Part shown: positions 32,625-42,825 of the stretch, in pieces
Layout of the letters: each line of letters opens with the position of its first letter
Numbering within the stretch: position 1 is the first letter of the stretch
Assembly (NCBI GenBank): GCA_029237695.1
Contig: CM055265.1
Span: 72,021,912-72,085,911, forward strand
DNA: 64,000 bases
Direction: 5' to 3'
From: Conchocele bisecta
Lineage: Eukaryota; Mollusca; Bivalvia; Lucinida; Thyasiridae
Notes under the pieces: model-generated
What the model was told of the DNA's origin: nothing
The model's input: only the letters and a program-made list of their open reading frames with translations
The model's database searches: none
Translations under genes and position numbers: made by a program

Positions 32625-33095
32625 GTAATTTTTTATCGCTTCGTCCAGTATTCCCGCGACTTTTCCAAGTTTATATCCCCGATAAATTCCACAAATAGGC
32701 CATTCATTCCTTATAATTCCAGCATTATAAATTCAAAGAAAATGTGTTTATTTTCCGTTTTCTTAAGAATTATTTTAACTGCGCCTCACGGTTACGGAAA
32801 GTAGCTCGGCGTGGGAGTTTACTGGGATATACATTTTGGACAGAGACTTGCTACGGGCCAATCAAATGTTAGGGAATTGTGTAAATATTGTTGTGCTGGA
32901 ATTATTCCAAAATACTTGAATATTGTGCTTGAAGTCAAGCAGCTTGGTTGACTGAGCCTGAGTCGTAGCACATCTCATGCTCAGTCAACCAAGCTGCTTG
33001 ACTTCAAGCTTGAAGTCAAGCAGCTTGGTTGGTTGAGCATGAGATGTGCTACGACTTAGGCTCAACCAATCAGACTGCCAATCAGACTGCCAATA
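32425..33095. mobile_element. Family O element, copy 5, split by an A element
   Basis: Seen: ACACCATCACCTGCGCTAAT to ACTTTATT (32425-32473), then A, then O resumes with CAAAATACTTGAATATTGTG and the palindrome. The palindrome region is duplicated in mirror: GAAGTCAAGCAGCTTGGTTG occurs at about 32932 and 33010, with its inverse between, giving an extra ~80-bp stem (32930-33012). Confidence 0.7.
32474..32907. mobile_element. Family A composite element, copy 3, inserted in O
   Basis: Seen: AGGAATGAATGGCCTTTTTG hairpin with inverse GGCCATTCATTCCT (about 32476-32708), loop containing a poly-T run of about 30; then ATAATTCCAGCATTATAAAT ... TTGTGCTGGAATTAT (32710-32905). Block order is reversed relative to copies 1 and 2. 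Confidence 0.8.
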
Positions 33096-33257
33096 GATGG
33101 CGGGCATTATGAAAAAACGTATTTCTTTTTCATAGTATTTTTTTTCCAAAACTCCCGATATGCCCCTTCAAAGCCACATGCTTTTCAGAATCTTGCGTTT
33201 TCCGTATGTCATCAGTCACCAGCAACGGTTTTATGCCAGAGCACTATGACATGATGT

Positions 33258-33519
33258 AGAGAATAGTAGGTTAGTGCCGTGAATGGGAAAACATATCTGG
33301 CAAGGCTCAGGAAACGGGATGGGCGAGGCTCTGCCGAGCACATCCCGTTTCTGTGCCGCGCCAGATATGTTTTCCCATTCACGTCACTAACCTATTATTC
33401 TATTTATCCTGTCAACACCTACAAATGGCTGTAAAATGCAAAAATGGTATTGACTGGATATCAAAAATGTCACTGCACCGTGTTTCACGGCACATACGCA
33501 CTGTGTTGACGGGATAAAA
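33258..33519. mobile_element. Family S element, copy 1
   Basis: Seen: a ~150-bp palindrome (GAATAGTAGGTTAGTGCC ... GGGAAAACATATCTGGC around GGCGAGGCTCTGCCGAG) adjoining a ~115-bp unit bounded by TTATCCTGTCAACACC and GTGTTGACGGGATAAA. Two more copies at 43.7 (reversed) and 44.7 kb keep the two parts together. Confidence 0.75.
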
Positions 33520-33701
33520 TCTCAATGACGTACGATATTAATTATGTGTATGATAATGTTTTTTTATTTACCTTACTCCATGTGTCCTTTGTACAGTATT
33601 GTATATGCCTGTGTAGTTATGTATGCATACATACACTGCTTCATGGCCATCGGCTAAGTATTCATGTATTGATATGTATAAACTGTTGATTGATTGACCA
33701 C

Positions 33702-33764
33702 ATATGAGTAGGTACAAATTACAGGTGGTCTGACAGACCACCTGTAATTTGTACCTACTCATAT
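33702..33764. repeat. 63-bp perfect palindrome
   Basis: Seen: ATATGAGTAGGTACAAATTA-CAGGTGGTCTG mirrored exactly around a 1-base centre. Single in this window. Confidence 0.85.
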
Positions 33765-34297
33765 CGTGCTCACGATCTGCGAGACGTGATCCAGAAATAC
33801 GAATACATTTTCTAGGCCGCCCACTCTGACGATTACAGGTGACATGTTATAATATAGCATATATCGAACGGTCTACAAGGATCACACAGGCCACAATGGC
33901 GTTTTTGTCAGCTGACATCCCATATGATCTCTGCTGTAATAGTGTGTGTGAGTCGTGATCTTCATCCAGATTTGCCGCCTAGAATATTGGCGAATATGGA
34001 TCCGTCAGTGTCGAGATCTCGCGGCGATACATCACTGTCAGTGATCCATGTTCGTTTCAAGCATGTCGCGCGCCGCGCCGTACAAATAACAATACAAGGA
34101 GCGTTTGTGTCGTTGTGTTGTGTAATTGCATTACACGACGTTTCCAGTCATCATAGTAGGTCACGATAGATGGAGAACCATAAGGCTATGGTCTTTGGTA
34201 TCATGGTTATCACGGAAGGCTCAGTAACGCCGTTTCCGAGTCTAGCTTGATGAATGGGTTGATCTGTATCTACAATGGCCACGAAGGAGTCATTGTA
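33765..34297. other. No feature recognised
   Basis: About 530 bp. An 81-codon plus-strand open frame (33924-34169) shows no motif I recognise. Slightly higher GC than its neighbours. Confidence 0.4.
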
Positions 34298-34767
34298 TGT
34301 GGATGCGACTGGAGAAATGGGGTTTATGGTACGTGTGGTCAGTACAGCTGCTGACTAAATAGTACACACATGTTGCCTGATAACGACCTATTCTGCTTGT
34401 TAGAAGCATGACGGTGTTTCATTGATGGAACGACGAACAGTGCAGGGGGCCGTTTCACTAAACTTCGTACGACTAAAATGTTCGTAAGCGCAAAATTATG
34501 ATAGTCTGTAAATTTCACATTAACAATGTTTTCTTGTAAACAATTATTGGATTTACATTTATTGAGCATATGCTGCATATGCAGCCTATGCTCAATAAAT
34601 GTAAATCCATCAATTGAAATTTCCAGATGATTCTAAATTTGTACTTACGAACATTGTATTCGTAGGAAGTTTAGTGAAACATACCCCAGATCCAGATCAG
34701 ACCAGGCTGGTCTGAATCTACAGTGGTCACACAGCCAACAAACCCCATCTGGCCTGTCACTGCCATA
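34298..34767. mobile_element. Family N element, copy 4, split by an H MITE
   Basis: Seen: TGTGGATGCGACTGGAGAAA ... GATGGAACGACGAACAGTG (34298-34442), H, then ATCCAGATCAGACCAGGC ... GCCTGTCACTGCCATA (34690-34767). Rejoined at CAG, the N sequence reads as in the 61.3 kb copy (GTGCAGATCC). Confidence 0.75.
34446..34686. mobile_element. Family H MITE, copy 5, inserted in N
   Basis: Seen: ends GGGGCCGTTTCACTAAAC / GTTTAGTGAAACATACC, CAG on both sides (34443-34445, 34687-34689). The target is the CAG in GTGCAGATCC of N. Confidence 0.85.
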
Positions 34768-34866
34768 TATAAATTATTATACCGAATTCTTTTTAATAGC
34801 AGTATCCCGCTAGGATTGTACAGAGAAACATGTCTAAACTGAACATTCTGGCAAGTACATTATATA

Positions 34867-35212
34867 CAGTCGAACCTCCCCGAACGGCCACCTCTCTACA
34901 ACAACACCCTCTCTATAACAGCCACTATTTTATATCCTAAATGGATGATTTCCTCCTCAAAAATTGTCGTCTGCTGTTGCTTTGCCTTCTTTCTCAATAA
35001 AAACATATTTTGACAGCATTTTAGAATCATTTCCATTGGAAATGATTCTAAAATGTTGCCAAAGCATGTTTTTGATGAGAATTATCGAAGAAAATAAATA
35101 AACAGCGGACGACAAAGTTTAAGTCAGCATTAACCTCGCTACAACAGCCACCTCTCTATAACAGCCAGTTTTGCGTCTTCCCATGGGTGGCTGTTGTAGA
35201 GAGGTTGCATTG
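34867..35212. mobile_element. Family Q MITE, copy 1, containing a G-like core
   Basis: Seen: TA-CAGTCGAACCTCCCCGAAC and GGCTGTTGTAGAGAGGTTGC...TTG-TA at the ends. Inside, GTCGTCTGCTGTTGC ... ACAGCGGACGAC (34964-35120) encloses the GACAGCATTTTAGAATCATT palindrome typical of G. Known: TA plus CAGT ends fit pogo/Tc1-type elements. Inferred: Q host with G-derived core. Confidence 0.7.
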
Positions 35213-35221
35213 TATATTATA

Positions 35222-35740
35222 TACAATAATTGTCTTTTGAGTCGGTGTACATGAGATTTTCAGACCTGTGAAAAGTGATATTGATGTTCACCTTCGCCGA
35301 CCTGAGAAAAGTGATGTTCACCGATGCCGATTCGGCGTCGGTGAACATCACTTTTCTCAGGTCCGTAAATCTCATGTACACCGACTGAATGGACTATAAT
35401 TGTTTTATTATATGACCCTTACCACGAATACTCATAACATCAGGAATAGTCACTAACAGTGTAAACACAATAACAATTACATGTATCAGTACCGTATGTA
35501 TGCTAGTTAGTAGCCCCGTCCAATCGGCGTAAGATTTACGCATGCGCTCTAAGGAGATGAACAATAGGTTTGTTTACATGAATAACACACATCCCGGACC
35601 GTTCAGAGGTCTATTCTACATTCAATCTGTAGATAATCACGTCGCCGTGTTTCGGCCAATGAGAATGACTGAAATACTTAGTAATGTAATAATACTGCAT
35701 AACAGACCAGGAGCACCGAGCGGGTAACATACACGTACAT
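35222..35740. mobile_element. Family R element, copy 2 (inverted relative to copy 1)
   Basis: Seen: GTCTTTTGAGTCGGTGTACA, an extended hairpin (GGTGAACATCACTTTTCTCA mirrored, with an extra partial arm), AGTCACTAACAGTGTAAACA, GATTTACGCATGCGCTCTAA and GGCCAATGAGAATGACTG: the reverse complement order of copy 1. Confidence 0.65.
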
Positions 35741-35992
35741 AACTGGCGAAGCACATTTCAATTTGCACATTTACAAGAAACAAGAATCGTATTAGACAAA
35801 ACGCATCACTACTGCCAAATAATGTTGGCTGCAATAAAGTGATGCGATGTTAATTGGGCGTGTGGCAACTTGCTGTATCAGACACGTCACGTGTCTGCTC
35901 TGCTACCTTCGCCCTGACTCACGCCAAATGTATGGCCGTATATGACGACACCTTGGTACGTACAATCTGTAAGCTTTACGTATAGTTGTGGG

Positions 35993-36222
35993 TGTGGCTG
36001 GATAAATGGGGCTTATGGGTGCTGCGACCAGTGCAGATCCAGATCAGCCTATGCATTCGCAGTCTGATCAGGATCTGCACTGTTCGCCATTCCATCAATG
36101 AAACACCGAGCATGCTTATAACAAGCAATATAAACAGTTACCATGTAACACCAGTGTGCTATTTGATTAGGAGCTACACTGGCTACAACTACCATATGCC
36201 ATATTTCTCCAGTCACAGCCAC
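35993..36222. mobile_element. Family N element, copy 5 (full length)
   Basis: Seen: TGTGGCTGGATAAATGGGGC ... ATATTTCTCCAGTCACAGCC, with internal palindromic GATCCAGATCAG / CTGATCAGGATC, CAATGAAACACC and GTGCTATTTGATTAGGAGC. About 230 bp; a good reference copy. Confidence 0.8.
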
Positions 36223-36473
36223 ATTTGAGTGGCATCTCGTCAGGAAACTGGTGCATTTATTTCGATGATAAACACTTGGAACAGACGGTAGCTTTCATTA
36301 GTATACAATATTACATGCTACCAAGTGATTTACCGTGATTCTGGAGGGATTTATTTTCTACGCGAGACGTAATTGATGTCACGTTTTGACGTCATTTCCG
36401 ACAAAGAAACAATTCATACGCTAGCGTCAAAAGAGCAAATTTCACATTGTTCGAAGAGCATGTAATATACAAT

Positions 36474-36626
36474 TTATTCCACTACCATCTTGAAATACCG
36501 GATTTATTTCCCTTGATATCTGTAAATCCGACAAAGAAACGAGTGCGGAGCACTAGTTTCTTTATCGGATTTCCAGATGTGTCGTGAAATAAATCCGGTA
36601 TTTCAAAATGGTAGTGGAATAAACTC
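36474..36626. mobile_element. 150-bp hairpin element, single copy
   Basis: Seen: TTATTCCACTACCATCTTGA, AATACCGGATTTATTTC, AAATCCGACAAAGAAAC on the left and the mirror image on the right around GAGTGCGGAGCACT. MITE-like, but only one copy in the window. Confidence 0.75.
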
Positions 36627-36673
36627 AATGTATGTCACTTGTCTTTGATGATGCACAATGTTCAAGTGTAATA

Positions 36674-36735
36674 TTAACCCTTAGATCGCTACACACAACA
36701 ATTGTCGTCTGCTGTTGCCTTTATATATTGCCTTA
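36674..36735. mobile_element. Family G left-end fragment
   Basis: Seen: TTAACCCTTAGATCGCTAC, then TTGTCGTCTGCTGTTGCCTT; the core palindrome and right end are missing. Confidence 0.6.
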
Positions 36736-37004
36736 GTGACCTTGATCAGTATTTGCATTTGGTCAAACGTGGTCATATCCGGACAAAATACAATAGTTCT
36801 TAAATAAATAGATTCCAGAACGGTTGAAACTTTGCATCGATTCGAAATTTCAAATGTTAAACGCACAATAAATTTGATAGTATTAGGAAAGAATACTTTC
36901 AATTTTCAACTTTCAAAGTCACAACTTTTCATTTGCTCTGAGCGACCTTCTTTTGTCTACTATATTTCGACGTTATGTCACTAAAAGAAGCACATGGGTA
37001 TTGG

Positions 37005-37400
37005 TGTTTATTATATACCTACCCATGAAATACATAGTTATACGATGTAAATAAAAGTCATATGTTCTCATCGATGAAATAAACATCTTCCGGTGAAAAT
37101 ACGACTACTTGCGCTATCTATATTCATAACGCGCACCTGCAGTGCCTGACTGCAAATAGGCTGCAAATACACATTCATTACCATATACAGTCTAAAGAAA
37201 CTGCTAATTTCCATGGAGCGGTATATAATAAATAGAATATTCATTTTTTTGAAACGAATATGACATATATAAAAAAAAACAAAAAAAAAACAATGATGTT
37301 CATCGAGTGGTGTGAAATGTCCATATTTCACGTGAAATATGGACATTTCACACCAATCGATGAACATATATGTCATATTCGTTACAAAAATATGAATTTT
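37005..37400. mobile_element. Family B hairpin MITE, copy 3
   Basis: Seen: TATTATATACCTACCCATGA at the left; the hairpin arm is interrupted by an A-rich run (about 37269-37291, AAAAAAAAACAAAAAAAAAA) absent from the other copies, and the loop is shortened. Confidence 0.7.
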
Positions 37401-37586
37401 CTGTATGTACTTTTATTGGAATCTGGGACGAAACAATGAGATTTGAAAACATGTTAATTGCTTTGAAAAAGAATTAGACAAACGAGTACCCCTAAACCAA
37501 TACCAACGTACATTATTTTTGTTTCTTGCAATGTTGCAATGAAGCTTTGAAAATCATCTCTCTTCCCTTTTAAGAGTTACCTTTCA

Positions 37587-37812
37587 TCGAGTTTCGAGTT
37601 TACATTTTCGAGTTGAACATTTCGAGTTTAAAACTCGAGAATTCTTATGTCCAAACTGGAATAGATAGTTTAAAACTCGCAACTCTAGAATTCTTACTCG
37701 AATCTCAAAGTTTGCTACTCCAAACTCGAACTTTGTAGCTCGAAACACGAGAATTCAGACCCGAAACTCGAGAATATCAACTCGATACTCGAAATGTAAA
37801 CCTGAAACTCGA
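37587..37812. repeat. CTCGAAA-rich inverted repeat
   Basis: Seen: TCGAGTTTCGAGTTTACATT near the left edge mirrors AATGTAAACCTGAAACTCGA at the right, and the ~225 bp between is saturated with ACTCGAAA / TTTCGAGT words and GAATTC sites. Degenerate; not seen elsewhere. Confidence 0.6.
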
Positions 37813-38015
37813 AGATTCGAAACCCTGCTCTTCTAAGCCGGTATAAACGGTTTGCTCAGTAAATATGTCGGGTCTAAGGTGGCCAATTAAACTTACCAAA
37901 TGTAGCTGCTGTAGATTGTTGGTATGACCTTGGGAGCAATGTTTCAAATTTGCAGTATAACAAGGCTTAACTGCGGCATCTGGCATCGCGGGAAACCCCT
38001 CTCTATATGCTACAC

Positions 38016-38190
38016 CAGTAGCCTATTTCACCAGCATTGCAAAGTATACTTTGAGGGAGAAATTTTCAATTTAAGGATAAATTTGTTAATATTTATTATA
38101 CTGAATTTATTACATTATCACAGCCATTTTGGCTGTGATAATGTACTAAATTCAGTATAATTATTCTGCATACTTTTAATCATTACTTAT
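38016..38190. mobile_element. Family L element, copy 4 (right end lost)
   Basis: Seen: CAGTAGCCTATTTCACCAGC, one AAGTATACTTTGAGGGAG, the complete TATCACAGCCATTTTGGCTG palindrome, then the similarity ends near 38190. Confidence 0.7.
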
Positions 38191-38604
38191 TACACTGAAT
38201 AGGATATAGTATGTATGCATTGGTTACGGATATGACGACGTCTCGAGGCACTAACATTATGTCATGTCGGTCATTCACCGGCCATTTAGCCGTTAGCAAT
38301 TTTTTTTTCTCTGTTGTTGTTGTCGTTTTCGTGAAGCGGCGCTTCTAAATAAAACAGTGTTGCACAAAGAAACAATGAAAATGCGAAGCAACAGTGTGAT
38401 CTGGAGATAGTATATTGCAAATGAAGCACAGTGGAGACGACATGACTGATCTATAGTAAACACTAGGGCCGGTATTCTTAAACTTTCCGACTACATGCTT
38501 CAAACATGTACTTGAGATCAGAAGGTTGGACTGATCTGAGATGATCATATGTTGCTTAATTGGGACCGGCATGTTTAAACTTGCCGACCATTATTGAACG
38601 ACGA
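38191..38604. other. No feature recognised
   Basis: About 410 bp. Two phrases recur within it: GGGCCGGTATTCTTAAACTT (38463) and GGGACCGGCATGTTTAAACT (38560), suggesting a diverged ~97-bp direct duplication. Confidence 0.4.
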
Positions 38605-38669
38605 ACTCGAAATCAGAAAATATGACTGGTCGAAACTGAGTTTCGACCAGTTATATTTTCTGATTTTGA
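38605..38669. repeat. 65-bp near-perfect palindrome
   Basis: Seen: CTCGAAATCAGAAAATATGA-CTGGTCGAAACT mirrored around GAGTTTCG with few mismatches. Single in the window. Confidence 0.75.
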
Positions 38670-39220
38670 GCATGGGCGCTTGGAACGTGCTCGCAGAACG
38701 TTGTGGTGACGGTTTCCGGATATTGGAATGGCGTTGAAGGGAGAAGACGGGTTATCCCGAGTGTCCAGATTCAGCCCGGGGTGTCTGGTTGTGGCGCACT
38801 CGGTGTGTGGCGCGCCGGCCCACCAAGGCAGCGTGGCCACATTGCCGTGTTATGGCGTGTTATGGCGCGTTATGGCGCTCAATGCATGTTCCCGTACCGT
38901 TAACCAACCCAGCATCATTAACGATGCTTGGGAATTTTAATTTCCAAGTACGCGTCGATTTTGTAAAGAATGACTCTCTGTGGCAAACGGTGTTATGTTA
39001 TCAACATCAAGTGGTGAGTTTTGAGAGGAAAGCATGTAAACATCATCATAAACACATCGACTGTATACATATGCCACTTACACGACTAAGAAAGACGACA
39101 AGTATGCATTACACGTACAGACTAAAACAGAGCAGAACATAAATGCATTTGTACAAATCTCAGACCAACTAGTTGTACAGGTGCAAATTATTTATATACG
39201 TACTTTCTCATGGAAATACA
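38670..39220. other. Comparatively GC-rich stretch, nothing recognised
   Basis: About 550 bp. Contains short tandem words (GTTATGGCGT, GTTATGGCGC, GTTATGGCGC near 38846-38878). A 117-codon plus-strand frame (38789-39142) overlaps three other frames and shows no motif. Confidence 0.4.
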
Positions 39221-39230
39221 ATAGGACGCA

Positions 39231-39532
39231 AGACGTCAATATTTTTTCCATATTGACGTCTCGTGGGTTCATATTGGTCACTGACGGAACTACGTTTCAT
39301 CTCGTAAAATACTTCCTTCTAAATCACCACTAATTTGTTTATTTTATATATATTTTGTATAATTGTGTAGGCGTCTCTAAATTGCGAGTGATGCACGTAT
39401 ATAATAAAAAGGTTATTTGATTTGTATGTGTATATATGCCACTCGTTCCGCCGCGCAACGATATTACCTAAAGTCGCGCAATATCGCACGCTGCGGAACT
39501 CGTGCATATATCCACATAAAAATCAAATATCC
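39231..39532. repeat. Two inverted repeats
   Basis: Seen: AGACGTCAATATTTT and inverse at 39231-39261; then a larger imperfect hairpin at about 39409-39532, GTTATTTGATTTGTATGTG ... GCCACTCGTTCCGCCGCGC mirrored by GCGGAACTCGTGCATATATC ... AAATCAAATATCC. Confidence 0.55.
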
Positions 39533-39601
39533 TATACTTATGATGTGAACAAGTACATGGTTGTTTTATAGGACGAGGTACATGATTAGTACAAAAACTA
39601 T

Positions 39602-40018
39602 AGGAATGAATCGCCTTTTTGTGGAATTTATCGGGGTATAAACTTGGAAAAGTCGCGGGATACTGGACGAAGCGATAAAAAATTACAATTTTCGAAAAAA
39701 AATAAAAACATTTTTTTTTTCTTTTTCGAAAATTGTAATTTTTTAAGGCCTCGTCCAGTATTCCCGCGACTTTTCCAAGTTTATATCCCGATAAATTCCA
39801 CAAAAAGGCCATTCATTCCTTATAATTCCATCATTTGAAATAAATTCATCAAGAAAATGTGTTTATTTTCCGTTTTCTTAAGAATTATTTTAACTGCGCC
39901 TCACGGTTACGGAAAGTAGTTCGGCGTGGGAGTTTACTGGGATATAAATTTTGGACAGAGACTTGCTACGGGCCAATCAAATGTTAGGGAATTGTGTAAA
40001 TATGTTTGTGCTGGTATT
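39602..40018. mobile_element. Family A composite element, copy 4
   Basis: Seen: AGGAATGAATCGCC hairpin with inverse (39602-39820), A/T spacer with poly-T, then ATAATTCCATCATTTGAAAT ... TTGTGCTGGTATTAT (39822-40018). Same block order as copy 3. Confidence 0.8.
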
Positions 40019-40511
40019 ATATGTATATATGTACTTGATATCGAATACATCGTGTTGCATAAGTATGCACATGAAGGTTGCTTTATATATATATTTAATT
40101 ACTACAGTTGATACTATGTAATGTGTAGTACACGCCTGAAAATGCGTCAACTGTTAGTTTAATGGCGGGTTTTCAAGATATTCCATGGGCTCTAATTAAG
40201 ATACCAGTTATAAAACTAAAGCCCTGGGCAATGACGCGTGGCTGGGGAATTGTGGGTGGAGAAACGACACTATAATTATATATTGCCGGTCACATTAACC
40301 TCCAGATGTAGACATCGAGATGGACGAATGGGGCTTCGGGGTTAGTCGATATTGCGTATTATGTCCACAATTGCACACAATTTACAGCCATTTACAACGA
40401 TGTAAACTGTGTATCCCATTGAGCTCCCAAAGTGACAAGGTTTGCTTATATGTTTCATTAGGAACATACACTAGTGTCAAAACAACACGCTTAACCGTTT
40501 CATAACAGAGG
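40019..40511. other. No feature recognised
   Basis: About 490 bp; no supported repeat or gene. Confidence 0.4.
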
Positions 40512-40523
40512 ATCTTACACGAT

Positions 40524-40811
40524 AGGAGCGCCGTGGCGTAATGGTTAGTGTGTCGGACTACTGATCCAAGGGTCGTGGGTTCGAGCCTGACTAGCGGCGT
40601 GCGTTGTGTCCTTGAGCAAGACACTTTATCCACACTGCTCCAGTTCACCCAGCTGTAAATGGGTACCGATAATTCGTAGTTGCTCTGTAAATACGAATTA
40701 CCGGCTTCTCTCAAAAATCTCTACCTCCGTTCTTTCTCCCATTCTTGGGAGACGGCATGCAAGGTCCTAGAGCCAGTGCCGCCGTTAAATATAAGCAAAA
40801 AAAATAAAAAA
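40524..40811 (+). mobile_element. tRNA-related SINE, complete, with 12-bp target duplication
   Basis: Seen: a 5' tRNA-like head (40524-40598) with A box TGGCGTAATGG (40534-40544) and B box GGTTCGAGCC (40578-40587), then a body with GTGTCCTTGAGCAAGACACT and CACCCAGCTGTAAATGGGTA, and an A-rich 3' end (AAAAAAAATAAAAAAA). Perfect duplication ATCTTACACGAT flanks it (40512-40523, 40812-40823). Known: RNA polymerase III promoters of this kind drive SINEs, which are copied by LINE proteins in trans; the body resembles the conserved central domain of widespread animal SINEs (Meta/Deu type, from memory). Inferred: a fairly recent insertion. Not a functional tRNA gene. Confidence 0.93.
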
Positions 40812-40869
40812 ATCTTACACGATGGGTGTTGTATATTGATATGTCATTAGGAGAGTGATACTGATGTCA

Positions 40870-41091
40870 TTAACCCTTAACCGCTATCTTATTGTTTTGT
40901 CGTCTGCTGTTTATTTTCTATTTTCCATTTTATCATCAAAAACATTACAACATGCTTTGACAGCGCTTCAGAATCATTTCCATTGGAAATGATTATGAAG
41001 TGCTGTCAAACCATGTTTTTATTGATAAATAAGGCAAGATATAAACGCAACAGCAGACGACAAGTGTTGTGTGTAGCGGTCTAAGGGTTAA
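40870..41091. mobile_element. Family G MITE, full copy
   Basis: Seen: TTAACCCTTAACCGCTATC / TAGCGGTCTAAGGGTTAA ends with TTAA at each edge, subterminal GTCGTCTGCTGTT / AACAGCAGACGAC, and the central GACAGCGCTTCAGAATCATT palindrome. Known: TTAA plus CCC ends fits piggyBac. It is the left bracket of the 149-bp array. Confidence 0.8.
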
Positions 41092-41130
41092 ACACGTTAC
41101 AGTCCATTGTAGGACAGCATATTGTTTATC

Positions 41131-41201
41131 AACGCTTAGTGTCCACGTGTGAAAAGAAGCCGCTTTGCCGGCTTCTTTTCACACGTGGACAACAAGCGTT
41201 G
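41131..41201. repeat. 71-bp palindrome at the array's left edge
   Basis: Seen: AACGCTTAGTGTCCACGTGT-GAAAAGAAGCCG mirrored around CTTTG by CGGCTTCTTTTCACACGTGG-ACAACAAGCGTT. The right arm is the first part of the array unit, so the array starts with a foldback. Confidence 0.85.
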
Positions 41202-42800
41202 ATGTCAACCCCTAGTGTTCACCATTTTAAAAAGGTTTATGTAATTTGTTCTGATGATACCAACGGTACTGGTAATAACACGTCCAGAAATGACTTAGTT
41301 ATTCGAGTCTGCATCGCCGGCTTCTTTTCACACGTGGACAACAAGCGTTGATGTCAACCCCTAGTGTTCACCATTTTAAAAAGGTTTATGTAATTTGTTC
41401 TTATGATACCAACGGTACTGGTAATAACACGTCCAGAAATGACTTAGTTATTCGAGTCTGCATCGCCGGCTTCGTTTCACACGTGGACAACAAGCGTTGA
41501 TGTCAACCCCTAGTGTTCACCATTTTAAAAAGGTTTATGTAATTTGTTCTTATGATACCAACGGTACTGGTAATAACACGTCCAGAAATGACTTAGTTAT
41601 TCGAGTCTGCATCGCCGGCTTCTTCACACGTGGACAACAAGCGTTGATGTCAACCCCTAGTGTTCACAATTTTAAAAAGGTTTATGTAATTTGTTCTTAT
41701 GATACCAACGGTACTGGTAATAACACGTCCAGAAATGACTTAGTTATTCGAGTCTGCATCGCCGGCTTCGTTTCACACGTGGACAACAAGCGTTGATGTC
41801 AACCCCTAGTGTTCACCATTTTAAAAAGGTTTATGTAATTTGTTCTTATGATACCAACGGTACTGGTAATAACACGTCCAGAAATGACTTAGTTATTCGA
41901 GTCTGCATCGCCGGCTTCGTTTCACACGTGGACAACAAGCGTTGATGTCAACCCCTAGTGTTCACCATTTTAAAAAGGTATTTATGTAATTTGTTCTTAT
42001 GATACCAACGGTACTGGTAATAACACGTCCAGAAATGACTTAGTTATTCGAGTCTGCATCGCCGGCTTCTTTTCACACGTGGACAACAAGCGTTGATGTC
42101 AACCCCTAGTGTTCACCATTTTAAAAAGGTTTATGTAATTTGTTCTTATGATACCAACGGTACTGGTAATAATAACACGTCCAGAAATGACTTAGTTATT
42201 CGAGTCTGCATCGCCGGCTGTTCTTATGATACCAACGGTACTGGTAATAACACGTCCAGAAATGACTTAGTTATTCGAGTCTGCATCGCCGGCTTCTTTT
42301 CACACGTGGACAACAAGCGTTGATGTCAACCCCTAGTGTTCACAATTTTAAAAAGCTTTATGTAATTTGTTCTTATGATACCAACGGTACTGGTAATAAC
42401 ACGTCCAGAAATGACTTAGTTATTCGAGTCTGCATCGCCGGCTTCTTTTCACACGTGGACAACAAGCGTTGATGTCAACCCCTAGTGTTCACAATTTTAA
42501 AAAGGTTTATGTAATTTGTTCTTATGATACCAACGGTACTGGTAATAACACGTCCAGAAATGACTTAGTTATTCGAGTCTGCATCGCCGGCTTCTTTTCA
42601 CACGTGGACAACAAGCGTTGATGTCAACCCCTAGTGTTCACCATTTTAAAAAGGTTTATGTAATTTGTTCTTATGATACCAATGGTACTGGTAATAACAC
42701 GTCCAGAAATGACTTAGTTATTCGAGTCTGCATCGCCGGCTTCGTTTCACACGTGGACAACAAGCGTTGATGTCAACCCCTAGTGTTCACCATTTTAAAA
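41167..42800. repeat. 149-bp tandem array: ten full units plus two partial
   Basis: Seen: GCCGG of GCATCGCCGGCTTC recurs at 41167, 41316, 41465, 41614, 41761, 41910, 42061, 42213, 42288, 42437, 42586 and 42735. The unit at 42213 is cut to 75 bp; the last stops after ~65 bp. Units are almost identical, which points to recent expansion or homogenisation. Each holds a 49-codon frame whose TGA overlaps the next ATG (TGATG); 149 is not a multiple of 3, so I do not treat it as coding. Confidence 0.95.
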
Positions 42801-42825
42801 GTCTATGAATTTTGTTCTCGAAGTT

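Noticed and set aside
40524..40598. Functional tRNA gene
   Set aside because: The A and B boxes belong to the head of a SINE with a body, A-rich tail and target duplication; the acceptor stem is not closed by a matching 3' strand.
41139..42323. Repeated 49-99 codon plus-strand frames, possibly a repeat protein
   Set aside because: They follow the 149-bp unit, which is not a multiple of three. Fusion of two units occurs only where a 2-bp shorter unit restores frame. No signal or domain is visible.
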